From Aequorivita echinoideorum (GTDB lineage Bacteria > Bacteroidota > Bacteroidia > Flavobacteriales > Flavobacteriaceae), in NCBI RefSeq assembly GCF_018476645.1, contig NZ_JAHCTB010000004.1:310001-374000 (forward strand): a DNA stretch of 64,000 bases. Direction: 5' to 3'. The translations under genes were made by a program, and so were the position numbers. The notes under the pieces were generated by a model. It saw nothing but the letters and a program-made list of their open reading frames with translations. It made no database searches and had not been told where the DNA came from. Below, in pieces: positions 17,548 to 26,648 of this stretch (position 1 is its first letter; the number at the start of each line of letters is the position of its first letter).

Positions 17548-18645
17548 ATGGAAAATGAGCAACCCCTATTACAACCTTATTCCAAAAACGGTTTAAGCCT
17601 AAAAAACCGAGTAGTTATGGCACCTATGACGCGAAGTCGTGCCGATAACCCAGAAAATGCCCCCCAAGAAGGACTTCACGATATTTATTATGCACAGCGT
17701 GCTTCCGCTGGACTTATAATTACTGAGGGTTCCCAAGTTTCAAAAGATGCGGTGGGTTACGTGAACACCCCCGGAATATATAGTGAGGCACAGGTGGAAG
17801 GATGGAAAAAAGTGACCCAAAGTGTTCATAATTCGGGAGGAAAAATTTTTATTCAGCTATGGCACGTAGGAAGAATGTCGCATCCCGATTTTCACGATGG
17901 CAATTTGCCATTGGCGCCATCTGCCATTAATCCAAATTCAAAATCGTACACGCCCGAAGGTTTTAAGGAAACGGTCACTCCAAAGGAAATGACGATTGAG
18001 GATATTAAAAAAACAATATCAGATTTCAAAAATGCTGCGGAAAATGCGATGAAGGCGGGGTTTGATGGCGTTGAAATCCATTCATCAAACGGGTATCTTT
18101 TCCATCAATTTTTCAATGGCACTTCAAATAAAAGAAGTGATGGCTACGGCGGAAGTATTGAAAATAGGGCTCGATTCTTTTTTGAAGTGCTTGACGCCAT
18201 TAAGCAAGTTGTGCCTGAAAATAAAATAGGTGCACGCTTTAATCCATCACTGCATGGAACCTTCGGAATGAAGATGGATGCGGAAACTATACCTACTTTT
18301 GATTATATCATTTCAAAATTAAATAACTACAATTTGGCTTACATTCATTTAAGCGAACCTTTTACGGATGTATCAAATGTTGAATTTGCAGTTTCAAATA
18401 TTGCCGAACATTACAGACCCATTTATAATGGCACCCTAATGATAAATACTAATTTTGACCAAAAAAAGGGTAATGCAATTTTGGAAAATGGACTGGCGGA
18501 TTTGGTAGCTTTTGGGAAACCTTACATTTCAAATCCAGACTTGGTAGAGCGGTTTGACAAAAATAAACCAATGGCAGAGTGGGACGAGGACACTTTTTAT
18601 ACTACCGGAAAAAAGGGTTATACAGATTATCCCAAAGTTGAATAA
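17548..18645 (+). CDS. NADH:flavin oxidoreductase, old yellow enzyme family (alkene reductase)
   Basis: A 365-residue TIM-barrel FMN enzyme. Landmarks are VVMAPMTRSRADNPENAPQ near the start, IQLWHVGRMSHPD, GFDGVEIHSSNGYLFHQFF (His/Asn that bind the substrate), RSDGYGGSIENRARF and LADLVAFGKPYISNPDLVERF. These place it with NemA/OYE alkene reductases that reduce activated C=C bonds using NAD(P)H. It is a single gene, 95 bp after the helicase, ending in a strong terminator. The physiological substrate is unknown. Confidence 0.94.
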   Translation: MENEQPLLQPYSKNGLSLKNRVVMAPMTRSRADNPENAPQEGLHDIYYAQRASAGLIITEGSQVSKDAVGYVNTPGIYSEAQVEGWKKVTQSVHNSGGKIFIQLWHVGRMSHPDFHDGNLPLAPSAINPNSKSYTPEGFKETVTPKEMTIEDIKKTISDFKNAAENAMKAGFDGVEIHSSNGYLFHQFFNGTSNKRSDGYGGSIENRARFFFEVLDAIKQVVPENKIGARFNPSLHGTFGMKMDAETIPTFDYIISKLNNYNLAYIHLSEPFTDVSNVEFAVSNIAEHYRPIYNGTLMINTNFDQKKGNAILENGLADLVAFGKPYISNPDLVERFDKNKPMAEWDEDTFYTTGKKGYTDYPKVE

Positions 18646-18651
18646 TAATGA

Positions 18652-18683
18652 AAATCTGCCGGAAAAATTCTTCCGGCAGATTT
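18652..18683 (+). terminator. Strong terminator after the old yellow enzyme gene
   Basis: A 13-bp perfect stem (18652-18664 with 18671-18683) containing TCTGCCGGAA, with a 6-nt loop and a TTT tail, 7 bp after the stop codon. Confidence 0.85.
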
Positions 18684-18719
18684 ATTAAAGCAATACCTTC
18701 ACGCCCTAATTTATAATAT

Positions 18720-19640
18720 ATGAGCGTCCCCAAAAATACAACACTTGTAATTCTGGCATTTTTCGCTATTTATGTAATCTGGGGCTCTACTTATTTGCTG
18801 AACAAAATTGCGGTAGCCCAACTTGACCCTTTTATGCTTGCTTCGGTACGATTTAGTTGTGCGGGAATTCTTATTTTTCTTATTTCTATACTTATGGGGA
18901 AAAGTTTACGGATAACGAAAAGACAATTTTTGAACACCGTAATCGTGGGATTTTTATTCCTGTCATTTGGAAACGGACTTGTAGTTTGGGCGTTAAAATT
19001 TGTGGACAGTGGATTTACTGCGTTGGAAATTTCGGCACAGCCTCTGGTAGTACTCATATTGATGTATTTTCTTCAAGGAAAAAAAATTAAACCCATGTCT
19101 CTTGTAGGTGTTGGATTGGGAATTGTTGGAATATTTTTATTGGTAGGGCAGAAGGAGATTATCGCAAAAGAAGGATCGCTTATAGGAATGCTTATGATAT
19201 TTGCCTGCATGCTTAGTTGGGCCTTTGGGAGCATATTTGTGGGGAAGGCTGACTTACCTAAAAACTTTTTCGTAAATACGGGATACCAAATGTTTACGGC
19301 TGGAATAACACTCGCTATAGCCAGTTTCGCTTTTGGCGAAAAATGGATTGCACCGAAAGAGTGGGAGAGCGGGGTTCAAGTTTCGATGATTTTGTTGATT
19401 TTATTTGGGAGTATAATCGCTTTTACCTCATTCAATTATTTACTAAAAGTGGTTTCTCCAGATAAAGTTGCTACATCTACCTATGTGAATCCAATTATAG
19501 CACTGCTTTTAGGCTGGTATTTTCTGGATGAAGAAATAACAATACAGTCCCTTATTGCAGCGGCTATTTTATTAACAGGCGTTTATTTCATTACAACCAC
19601 ACGATCTTCTATCGTGGTGAAACGATTTTCCGAAAAATAG
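18720..19640 (+). CDS. EamA/DMT-family permease
   Basis: A 306-residue membrane protein with about ten transmembrane helices in two EamA halves. It begins LVILAFFAIYVIWGSTYLLNKIAV, where the IWGSTY motif marks the RhaT/YedA drug-metabolite transporter group. The second half holds the ASTYVNPIIALLLGWYFLDEEIT signature. The family exports amino acids and other small metabolites; the substrate here is unknown. The gene stands alone after a terminator. Confidence 0.9.
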   Translation: MSVPKNTTLVILAFFAIYVIWGSTYLLNKIAVAQLDPFMLASVRFSCAGILIFLISILMGKSLRITKRQFLNTVIVGFLFLSFGNGLVVWALKFVDSGFTALEISAQPLVVLILMYFLQGKKIKPMSLVGVGLGIVGIFLLVGQKEIIAKEGSLIGMLMIFACMLSWAFGSIFVGKADLPKNFFVNTGYQMFTAGITLAIASFAFGEKWIAPKEWESGVQVSMILLILFGSIIAFTSFNYLLKVVSPDKVATSTYVNPIIALLLGWYFLDEEITIQSLIAAAILLTGVYFITTTRSSIVVKRFSEK

Positions 19641-19814
19641 AATCATTTCTTTTTTCAAGAAAGCTTTTCAGACAAATTTCAGACCTTTCAGTTTCAAATT
19701 TCGTTTCGTAATACAATTCTTACACATAATTGAATTATTCATATAAATTACCGTTAAAAGCACCATAACAATCGATTATCTTCAATAAAAACTTTTTTTT
19801 ATCGAAAAAAATTT

Positions 19815-19822
19815 TACATTTG
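19815..19822 (+). promoter_or_regulatory. Promoter -7 box of the secreted paralogue pair
   Basis: TACATTTG matches TANNTTTG exactly, 24 nt before the ATG at 19847. The in-frame upstream TTG at 19820 overlaps this box, which argues against the longer reading frame. Confidence 0.5.
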
Positions 19823-19846
19823 CTTCGAATTTTTATTTCACCCCAA

Positions 19847-20581
19847 ATGAAAAAAATCACCTACTCGTTCCCTGGAAAGGGAGTGTTCACTTTTGTGGCA
19901 CTTATACTATTCGTTTTTGTTTCTGCCACTGCCCAAGTGGGAATAGGCACAACCAATCCAGCTCCCGGAAGCGCTTTACAGATTGATAGTACCAATGGCG
20001 CATTGGTGCCACCACGAATGGACAATACACAGATGAATGCCATAATCAATCCACTAGAAGGTTCTATAGTTTACAACAGTACATTTTCAGCATTATTTAT
20101 GTTTTCCTCTGGCACTTGGAATAATATTACCCGTCCAGATCTCCCATCTATTGTAATGAGCAAAGATTGGGGTGCAAACAACGACAATAATCTGGTACAG
20201 ACTTCAACGAATACCTACTACAAATTTCCATTGGGACAGAGTGAGGTAGTTTCAAATGAGCCAACTTTCTTTACAGTAACCGGAAATGGAACAATACGCA
20301 TCAACCGTAAAGGAAACTATCTTATAACTGCCGGATTTTCGGTCAATGAGCTACCGGCAGGAAGCCATAAATATATTATAGGAGTTTACCGGGGAAGTAC
20401 GTTAATTGGATATTTGGTGCGCGGAAATGTGGTGATGCAAACTGATGATGAATTTGGAACAAGCGGTGTAATGATGTTACCTTTTGAAGCCAATCAGACA
20501 ATTAGCCTACAATACGTAATGAATAATGGTGGTGTGCCATTGGATGCAAGGTTTTTCAAAATAGGTATCGTAAAAATTTAA
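19847..20581 (+). CDS. Secreted protein with N-terminal QVGIGTTNP module (paralogue 1)
   Basis: About 244 residues. The signal peptide ends in VSATAQ, followed directly by VGIGTTNPAPGSALQIDSTNGALVPPRM, a module seen at the mature N-terminus of many flavobacterial surface proteins. The rest is predicted beta structure with a C1q/TNF-like look (GNYLITAGFSVNELPAGSHKYIIGVYRG). There is no type IX secretion signal at the C-terminus. The next gene is a paralogue 4 bp downstream. Function is unknown; a surface or extracellular structural role is likely. Confidence 0.7.
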   Translation: MKKITYSFPGKGVFTFVALILFVFVSATAQVGIGTTNPAPGSALQIDSTNGALVPPRMDNTQMNAIINPLEGSIVYNSTFSALFMFSSGTWNNITRPDLPSIVMSKDWGANNDNNLVQTSTNTYYKFPLGQSEVVSNEPTFFTVTGNGTIRINRKGNYLITAGFSVNELPAGSHKYIIGVYRGSTLIGYLVRGNVVMQTDDEFGTSGVMMLPFEANQTISLQYVMNNGGVPLDARFFKIGIVKI

Positions 20582-20585
20582 GGTC

Positions 20586-21293
20586 ATGAAAAATTGCATA
20601 CAACTTTTTATAGCCTTATTGATTTTGTTATTTGCATTTCCAAATTATGCCCAAGTGGGAATAAATACCACAGATCTTGCGGACGGTAGTGCGCTCCAAA
20701 TAGAAAGTACCACGGGTGCACTGGTAATGCCACGTGTAACCAATGCTCAAATGATGGCAATAACCGATGTTCTTGATGGTGCAATTCTGTATAACACAAC
20801 GGAAAACAAATGGTATATTCGCATTGATGGTATTTGGTCTCCTTATACGTATAACGATACTCCATCTATCATTTTAAATAAGGAGAACCAATCATTTGCG
20901 CAGACAACGACCCCGTTGCCAATACCTTTAAACAGCGCCAACGTTATTCAAAATTCACCGGGTTATTATGAGGTTTTGGGAACTAGTGCAACTCCGCAGG
21001 ATGCGACCATACGCATATTACGCGATGGACTTTATTTGGTCACGGCTGGCATGTCCACAACAAACCTACCTGCTGGACCAAAAAAATACCGTGTGATGTT
21101 ATATGTGAACGGAGCTTTAGCTTCGTTTTTAACAACGGGTAACGTAAACTTGAGCGCCTCAGATTTTTGGGGTACCAGTGGAAATTCGCCTGTTCTTCTT
21201 CAGGCAAATGATATTGTTGAAATAAAATACACTCTTGATGGTACCGGAACCATTAGTGGTAAATTTTTTAATATTGGAATCTCTAAATTGTAG
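20586..21293 (+). CDS. Secreted protein with N-terminal QVGINTTD module (paralogue 2)
   Basis: 235 residues, sharing plan and motifs with the gene just upstream. The signal peptide ends FPNYAQ, then VGINTTDLADGSALQIESTTGALVMPRVTNAQMMAI. The C-terminal beta domain has DGLYLVTAGMSTTNLPAGPKKYRVMLYVNGALASFLTTGNV, matching the block near the end of paralogue 1. The pair reads as a tandem duplication that has diverged, and it is translated from one transcript (4-bp gap, AAGG before the ATG). Function is unknown. Confidence 0.7.
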   Translation: MKNCIQLFIALLILLFAFPNYAQVGINTTDLADGSALQIESTTGALVMPRVTNAQMMAITDVLDGAILYNTTENKWYIRIDGIWSPYTYNDTPSIILNKENQSFAQTTTPLPIPLNSANVIQNSPGYYEVLGTSATPQDATIRILRDGLYLVTAGMSTTNLPAGPKKYRVMLYVNGALASFLTTGNVNLSASDFWGTSGNSPVLLQANDIVEIKYTLDGTGTISGKFFNIGISKL

Positions 21294-21486
21294 TTTGATT
21301 TGTGTATTCCTACTACGTAGAAATAATCATTGTTTCTAGTTAAACCTTTTTACTTTCAAATTTTCAAAAGACCCGATATATTCCTGAAAATTCATTAATT
21401 GTCTTTTGAACAGATTCTTTCTATATTTATAATTCCTTTAAAGGAATTTATCCCCGCCATTTATTCCAACCAAAAACAAAACAGTT

Positions 21487-22542
21487 ATGAACCTGTTTTT
21501 CAGCTATTCGCGAAAGCAAACAGAGGAAGTCGTGGACCTCGTTGATTTTTTGAGCATTTACCATACATGCTGGTTTGACTCAAAAATTGTGGCAGGAGCG
21601 GAGTGGTGGAAGGAAATTCTCTCCCAAATACGCAATTGCGATGTTTTCATTTTTGTGCTTAGCAATGACAGCAATAACTCCAAGGCGTGTTTGGCAGAAT
21701 TACAATATGCACAAAATCTGGGGCAATATATGGTTATTCTAAAGGTTGACGATTTAAAGGAAGCCTTTATTCCAGATTTTTTAAAAGGGAAAAATATTAC
21801 TTCTTATAAACCGGACGATAAAGCCAGGAAAAATGTTTTGGCACGTATCCTCAAGGGAATTGAGGATCGGGGAGACTTCAACGTGGTGTTAAATCTTGAC
21901 GCAAGGGAACCTGAGATTCCCTTTTCTGAATTAAGTTTAATTCACTCACAAATTAGAAAAGAAAATTCCATATCTGAAGCTGAGCAGGCGTCTTTGTTAT
22001 TTCGCATTGAAAAATTGATGGCAGCAAAGGATGTAGAAATAGAGGATATAAAAATCTTGATTTCAGATTTTCAAAATCGCAGCGATACCACGCGGATAAT
22101 TTTTGATAAATTGAATGCACTTTTACCCAGCACAAAGGAAAGAGCTCCAGAAATCCAGGATAGAATTTTGAATGATATTTTAAAGAATATTGCTACGTAT
22201 TCCGATGATGTTCAAATTCAAAAACGATTAGCAAACCAATATCATACACCCAATTTTTTATATGGCCGATGGCAGCGGATACGCACCGTACAAAATCTGC
22301 AGAATGTTCCCGTAACGCCAAATGAGGTTATTATTTTCAATAATAATTTTTCTTTTCAGGTTATTAGAAATAATATGCAGACCAATTTTGGAACATTTAT
22401 GTTTGATATGGATTATATATCAATCACGTTCATAAATGGTATGATAGATACTCGGAATTATCGCTGCTTTGCAAATGAACTCCACATAGTTCAGTATATG
22501 AACAATCTGCCATTTTTGATTGACTGTTATAAAAGGATTTGA
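21487..22542 (+). CDS. TIR-domain protein with C-terminal lipocalin-like region
   Basis: A 351-residue soluble protein. Residues 1-135 are a TIR domain: MNLFFSYSRKQTEEVVDLVDFL, CDVFIFVLSNDSNNSKACLAELQYA. Glu71 in LAEL aligns with the catalytic Glu of NAD-cleaving TIRs such as SARM1. A helical segment (about 160-250) follows. The last 90 residues are beta rich (FLYGRWQRIRTVQ ... NYRCFANELHIVQYMNNLPFLIDCYKRI) and resemble small lipocalin-like domains. Bacterial TIRs often act in anti-phage abortive infection, with the second domain sensing or binding a signal. It converges with another TIR gene. Confidence 0.78.
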   Translation: MNLFFSYSRKQTEEVVDLVDFLSIYHTCWFDSKIVAGAEWWKEILSQIRNCDVFIFVLSNDSNNSKACLAELQYAQNLGQYMVILKVDDLKEAFIPDFLKGKNITSYKPDDKARKNVLARILKGIEDRGDFNVVLNLDAREPEIPFSELSLIHSQIRKENSISEAEQASLLFRIEKLMAAKDVEIEDIKILISDFQNRSDTTRIIFDKLNALLPSTKERAPEIQDRILNDILKNIATYSDDVQIQKRLANQYHTPNFLYGRWQRIRTVQNLQNVPVTPNEVIIFNNNFSFQVIRNNMQTNFGTFMFDMDYISITFINGMIDTRNYRCFANELHIVQYMNNLPFLIDCYKRI

Positions 22543-22601
22543 TAGAATCGAAAATAAAAGCAATCAAAAAGGAATAATAAAATCTTCAAAAATCATTTGA
22601 A

Positions 22602-22633
<32 letters not shown>

Positions 22634-22694
22634 GAAAATTTAATCTTTTTTATCGTATGCTCTTCTCCTCAAATTTTCTTTGTATTGTTTAGGA

Positions 22695-23663
22695 CTATTT
22701 AAACCTTACTCCCGCCCAAATGTTATTGTTCATATCTACCCAAACTTCCTGAACAAGCAATTTTTGCCCAGGCTGCACGTACCGTCCATTTTGAGCATAA
22801 TTTTTCCCTTCAAACAATTCCGCTCTGTAAATAGGTGTAATAATATCTTCAATTTGTGGCGGCGAATTGGCATCCCCGGCGTAAAACAAATATTTTGCGC
22901 AATGCATTTCCCCGCCCTTGGTTCCATACCAAACAGTTCCCTCATTTCCCATCAATCCATTAATTTCAGTATATGCAGCTTCATAATATTTTGCTGTTTT
23001 TCCATATTTATATAAATATGAAATATAATTATCCAAATTATGCTTATCATAAACTGTTTTCCAATCATTTTCCTCAGTTGAAACTTCTATCGGTTCCTCA
23101 TCAGTTGTGGTTTCTTCAGGCGGCGTAAAAATTAAAATGAGAACAAAAAGTAGAAAAATGGCTGAAACCCCACCAATAATGTATGGCTTAATCGATTTTG
23201 AATTTTTTCTGTTGCCTGAATCCGAAATTTGTTGCTTTGGCGGTTGAAATGTATTTTTTACCACATTGACTGAGGACTCATTCAAATTAATTCTCAAATC
23301 TTTTACCAATCGCTCAAAACCCAATTCGGGGCCCATAACCGTAAAATCTACAAACTGTTTTCGCGCCAACCGCATCGGCACATCGCAATCTTCAATTTTT
23401 ATGGGATTCACTGGTTTGTCCAGTCCTATGGCATACGAAATTTCATCCTTTACATTTTCAGATTCTACCGATGTTTTGGAGAGAATGAGTACCACGGCAT
23501 CCGCCCTTTTCAGCTCTTCCTCTATGGTATCGTCCCAATCGGTTCCCGTTCGTATATTTTTATCGAACCAAACTTCAAAGCCCTGTTTGCGCAAAGCTTC
23601 CACCAAGGTTGAAACATAGGCCGTATCCCGTCTAGAATAGCTTATAAAAATTTTTGCTGCCAT
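22695..23663 (-). CDS. Membrane-anchored TIR-domain protein
   Basis: 322 residues. The N-terminal TIR_2 domain (1-135) starts MAAKIFISYSRRDTAYVSTLVEALRKQGFEVWFDK; RADAVVLILSKTSVESENVKDEISYAIGLDKPVNPI includes Glu74 at the position of the TIR NADase catalytic residue. One transmembrane helix is near 165-185 (PYIIGGVSAIFLLFVLILIF). An acidic linker and an extracytoplasmic domain of about 120 residues (DNYISYLYKYGKTAKYYEAAYTEI ... WVDMNNNIWAGVRFK), SH3-like at its end, complete it. The topology suggests an envelope sensor wired to a cytoplasmic TIR effector. It lies tail to tail with the soluble TIR gene. Confidence 0.8.
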   Translation of the reverse strand: MAAKIFISYSRRDTAYVSTLVEALRKQGFEVWFDKNIRTGTDWDDTIEEELKRADAVVLILSKTSVESENVKDEISYAIGLDKPVNPIKIEDCDVPMRLARKQFVDFTVMGPELGFERLVKDLRINLNESSVNVVKNTFQPPKQQISDSGNRKNSKSIKPYIIGGVSAIFLLFVLILIFTPPEETTTDEEPIEVSTEENDWKTVYDKHNLDNYISYLYKYGKTAKYYEAAYTEINGLMGNEGTVWYGTKGGEMHCAKYLFYAGDANSPPQIEDIITPIYRAELFEGKNYAQNGRYVQPGQKLLVQEVWVDMNNNIWAGVRFK

Positions 23664-23840
23664 CTCAAAAAACGTTAGCGTTAATTGTAAGATGAATTTA
23701 GCTTAAAAAATTGATTCTTAGAAATTTAATTAATCAATTTTGCTGTACAAAAATTTTATTCAGAAGAAATTATTTGTCTCTATTCGAAAAATAACATCCC
23801 GAAACAAATAATAAGGACGTATAAATAGAAAATTAATGGC

Positions 23841-24065
23841 TTATTCTTTTACTATGTACGTCTTTTCAAAAATTTCGCGGTCACAGGCGTACACCTCCCC
23901 TGTAATGCCTATCATTAACCAATCTCCTTTTTTTCCTTTCATGAGACCTTCCATAGTCTCCACCTCAAAATCATCATCTATTTGAACGCATTTTATGGGA
24001 ATAGGCTTTTTTACGGCTTTTTTAAAATCTAATTCAGGAAGATTATCTTGGCTAAATTTCAACAT
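23841..24065 (-). CDS. Small PGDYG-like protein
   Basis: 74 residues from the ATG at 24063-24065; a GTG nine bases earlier is also possible. The core KPIPIKCVQIDDDFEVETMEGLMKGKKGDWLMIGITGEVYACDREIFEKTY fits the PGDYG pattern, a short domain seen in phage-related and bacterial proteins with no known activity. The gene is isolated, flanked by about 180-bp AT-rich gaps in which nothing else is visible. It may belong with the neighbouring TIR genes, but the sequence gives no direct sign of this. Confidence 0.6.
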   Translation of the reverse strand: MLKFSQDNLPELDFKKAVKKPIPIKCVQIDDDFEVETMEGLMKGKKGDWLMIGITGEVYACDREIFEKTYIVKE

Positions 24066-24263
24066 TGCTAACACTTTTAGATTTTCTGAAATATCAATTA
24101 TTTATTAGGATTTATAAAGTCTATTCCGTTTGAACTAAACAAAACGAAAAGGTTTTATTTCTTAAAAGTAAAACTAATCACCCAGAAATAAAACCCCTTA
24201 ATATGTAATCAAAATAGGAATCTTATATTATTCAACTTCCCTCCTATTAAAATATGCTTCAAC

Positions 24264-24467
24264 TTATTCTTCCTCAGAATCTATTTTTTCAAAAGCATCA
24301 GATATTTTTTTCTTATCCTCCTCCGCTTTTGCTTTTTTATCTTCGTCCAATTTCACTTTTCCGTTTCCGGCAATGTTGAGATCGTCTGGTTTTACAACCT
24401 TATTGAAATTGGATGAACGTTTGTAATCATCCTGAAAATCTGCGTATTTTTTTTCTTTTTTTTCCAT
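24264..24467 (-). CDS. Small charged hypothetical protein
   Basis: 67 residues, very rich in Lys, Glu and Asp (VKLDEDKKAKAEEDKKKISDAFEKIDSEEE), with no hydrophobic stretch. It starts 5 bp after the nitroreductase stop, so it is the second gene of that operon. Composition suggests a disordered, soluble protein. No family was recognised and it could be lineage specific. Confidence 0.55.
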   Translation of the reverse strand: MEKKEKKYADFQDDYKRSSNFNKVVKPDDLNIAGNGKVKLDEDKKAKAEEDKKKISDAFEKIDSEEE

Positions 24468-24472
24468 AGCCC

Positions 24473-25081
24473 TTAATTTTTATTTTGGAAATTTCCATTA
24501 AACGCAAATTCACTCTGTGGTTTTCGTTCACGTTTCTGCTTGTTTTCCTTTTCCTGCAAATCCTCAGGCAATACAGAAGCATCTCCTCCATAATAACCGA
24601 GAGCAATACCGGTTGCAACGTGAAAATCTTCAGGAATTTTAAATTCTTTTTGTGCCTTTTTGAAATCAATTCCGGCCATCTGGTGCGTAGCGATTCCCAT
24701 ACTGTGGGCTTGGGTATAAACGTTTGCCATAAAAAGGCCTAGGTCGTGCAAGGCGTGAAAATTCTCTTTGTCACCTTCCTTGGTTTTTTTGAAAGCACCT
24801 GCCATCAAAACCTGTGCATTATCTGCCCAACTTTGATTAAATTCATCCAGACAATTGTAAAGTCTGTCATACGTTTCAGTGCCTTTTATTCCCCAAATTA
24901 TTCTCCAGGGCTGAACATTGAAAGCGCTAGGTGCCCACCGGCCTGCTTCCAATAAAATTTTCACTTCTTTTTCTGTAATTTTTTTATCCGAAAAAGCACG
25001 CGGGCTCCATCTATTCTTTAAAATGTCAAGAATTTCGTGCTCTGGGTTTGTTTCTTTCAAGTGTTCTTGTTTTACGTTCAT
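24473..25081 (-). CDS. Nitroreductase family protein
   Basis: A 202-residue FMN-dependent NAD(P)H oxidoreductase. ILKNRWSPRAFSDKKITEKEVKILLEAGRWAPSAFNVQPWRIIWG is the N-terminal FMN-binding block (Arg, Ser-Ala-x-Asn-x-Gln-Pro-Trp). The second block HDLGLFMANVYTQAHSMGIATHQMAGID closes the active site, and ATGIALGYYGG is the last FMN contact. It reduces nitro compounds or quinones in homologues; the substrate here is unknown. It is the first gene of a two-gene operon, divergent from terC. Confidence 0.92.
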   Translation of the reverse strand: MNVKQEHLKETNPEHEILDILKNRWSPRAFSDKKITEKEVKILLEAGRWAPSAFNVQPWRIIWGIKGTETYDRLYNCLDEFNQSWADNAQVLMAGAFKKTKEGDKENFHALHDLGLFMANVYTQAHSMGIATHQMAGIDFKKAQKEFKIPEDFHVATGIALGYYGGDASVLPEDLQEKENKQKRERKPQSEFAFNGNFQNKN

Positions 25082-25221
25082 TTTTTTTAATTTTCAATTT
25101 ACTATGATTGGGTTAAACTAAAATCTTCTTTAAAAAAGTTTTAACGGTTCTTATGATTATTAACATTTTCCTGTAACCAATAAATCTATTTGCGCTTATT
25201 TTTGTTTGAAAATTTTAAAAT

Positions 25222-26181
25222 ATGGTCTGGGGAATATTTATAGCATTCATCATTTTATTTTTGGCGCTTGATCTTGGTGTGTTTAATAGAACGCCGCACG
25301 TAATAAAAACGAAGGAGGCTGCAATTTGGACAACCGTTTGGGTAAGCGTGGCGCTTGCATTTTCAGGAATTATCTATTGGCTTTTCAGCGCAGGACTCAT
25401 AGAAAATCCAACAAACCTCTCTCCAAATAATGCCGTCCTGAAATATATTACGGGATATTTAATTGAACTTTCATTAAGCATCGATAACGTTTTTGTGATA
25501 GCCGTAATTTTCTCTTCATTCGCGATTCCGGCAAAATTCCAGCACGAAGTTTTGTTCTGGGGAATTTTGGGAGCCATTATCTTTAGAGCTTTGATGATTT
25601 TGTTTGGTGTGGCGCTCATCAATAAATTTGATTGGATCGTATATGTTTTCGGGGCTTTCCTGTTAATCACAGCATACAGAATGCTCATGCACAAGGAAGA
25701 AGAATTTGATCCCAAGCATTCCAAAGTTTATAAATTCCTTAGAAAATTATTTCCATTGACAACTAAAATGGAAGGCGATAAGTTTTTTATCCGAAAAATG
25801 GGTGTTCGCGCTGCCACTCCCCTTTTCGTTGCATTAATAATTATTGAACTCACGGATATTCTTTTTGCGCTGGATAGCATTCCCGCTATTCTCGCTATAA
25901 CGGCTGATCCTTTTATTGTTTTTAGTTCAAACATACTTGCAATTCTTGGACTTCGATCCATGTATTTTTTGATTTCCAGAATGCTCCAGAAATTTAGGTA
26001 CATCAATTATAGCCTCGTTGCTATTTTGGCATTTGTTGGTTTAAAAATGATTTTTTCACACCATATAGAATTGCCGGAATGGCTTTCCTTGGCCGTTATT
26101 GCCGTTTGCCTTTCCGCGGGAATTATTGCATCCATGACAATTAAAGATTCTGATGAACCCAGCGGCCACTTGCCGCAATAG
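25222..26181 (+). CDS. TerC/Alx family integral membrane protein
   Basis: A 319-residue protein with about nine membrane helices. Typical blocks are AFIILFLALDLGVFNR, YLIELSLSIDNVFVIAVIFSSFAIP (acidic residues within helices, proposed to bind Mn), IELTDILFALDSIPAILAITADPFIVFSSNILAILGLRSMYFLI and a C-terminal HHIELPEWLSL. TerC/Alx proteins export manganese or take part in tellurite resistance, and some assist membrane protein metalation. No yybP-ykoY riboswitch is seen in the upstream 140 bp. Confidence 0.93.
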   Translation: MVWGIFIAFIILFLALDLGVFNRTPHVIKTKEAAIWTTVWVSVALAFSGIIYWLFSAGLIENPTNLSPNNAVLKYITGYLIELSLSIDNVFVIAVIFSSFAIPAKFQHEVLFWGILGAIIFRALMILFGVALINKFDWIVYVFGAFLLITAYRMLMHKEEEFDPKHSKVYKFLRKLFPLTTKMEGDKFFIRKMGVRAATPLFVALIIIELTDILFALDSIPAILAITADPFIVFSSNILAILGLRSMYFLISRMLQKFRYINYSLVAILAFVGLKMIFSHHIELPEWLSLAVIAVCLSAGIIASMTIKDSDEPSGHLPQ

Positions 26182-26262
26182 TTTCACAAAATCATATTAA
26201 AAGTTTGTACTGGATTTTGTGCTATTGTATCTTTAAAATTGATAATAAAAAAAACTTGATAT

Positions 26263-26568
26263 ATGAACATTAATTTTGAGTACCACGAAGTTTCGGCCAG
26301 TCCAAGACTGGAAGCCATGATCACCGAAAAGCTGAACAAGCTTGAAAATAAATATGATTTTATAGTTGGGGCAGACGTTTATTTCAAAAAAGAAAACACA
26401 AGCAATCCTGAAGAAGGAAAAATATGTAGCATTCGCATAAGTATGCCCGGACCTACCATCTTCGCTGAAAACTCAAATGCTTCTTTTGAAGCTGCCACGG
26501 CAAAGGCAATTAATGAAGTAAGTGCACAACTTCAAAAACGCAAGGAAAAAATGCAGACGCATCAATAA
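26263..26568 (+). CDS. hpf: Ribosome hibernation-promoting factor, short HPF/YfiA type
   Basis: 101 residues: MNINFEYHEVSASPRLEAMITEKLNKLENKYDFIVGADVYFKKENTSNPEEGKICSIRISMPGPTIFAEN, then FEAATAKAINEVSAQLQKRKEK. This is the beta-alpha-beta-beta-beta-alpha fold that binds the 30S decoding centre and silences idle ribosomes. It lacks the C-terminal dimerisation domain of long HPF. It ends in a strong terminator 20 bp downstream. Confidence 0.93.
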   Translation: MNINFEYHEVSASPRLEAMITEKLNKLENKYDFIVGADVYFKKENTSNPEEGKICSIRISMPGPTIFAENSNASFEAATAKAINEVSAQLQKRKEKMQTHQ

Positions 26569-26586
26569 TTTTCAATATAAAAATAT

Positions 26587-26612
26587 AATTCCCCCACTTA
26601 TTTGGGGGAATT
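26587..26612 (+). terminator. hpf terminator
   Basis: AATTCCCCCA (26587-26596) pairs with 26603-26612 around a 6-nt loop. The flanking A/T tracts extend the stem and provide a T tail. Confidence 0.85.
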
Positions 26613-26648
26613 TATATTTTTACCACACACTTTTTTTAAAATTAACAA

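Noticed and set aside
19820-19846. TTG start of the first secreted paralogue
   Set aside because: This TTG overlaps the likely -7 promoter box; the ATG at 19847 begins a normal signal peptide.
25082-25221. Manganese (yybP-ykoY) riboswitch upstream of the TerC gene
   Set aside because: No matching conserved loops or terminator hairpin could be seen in the 140-bp leader.
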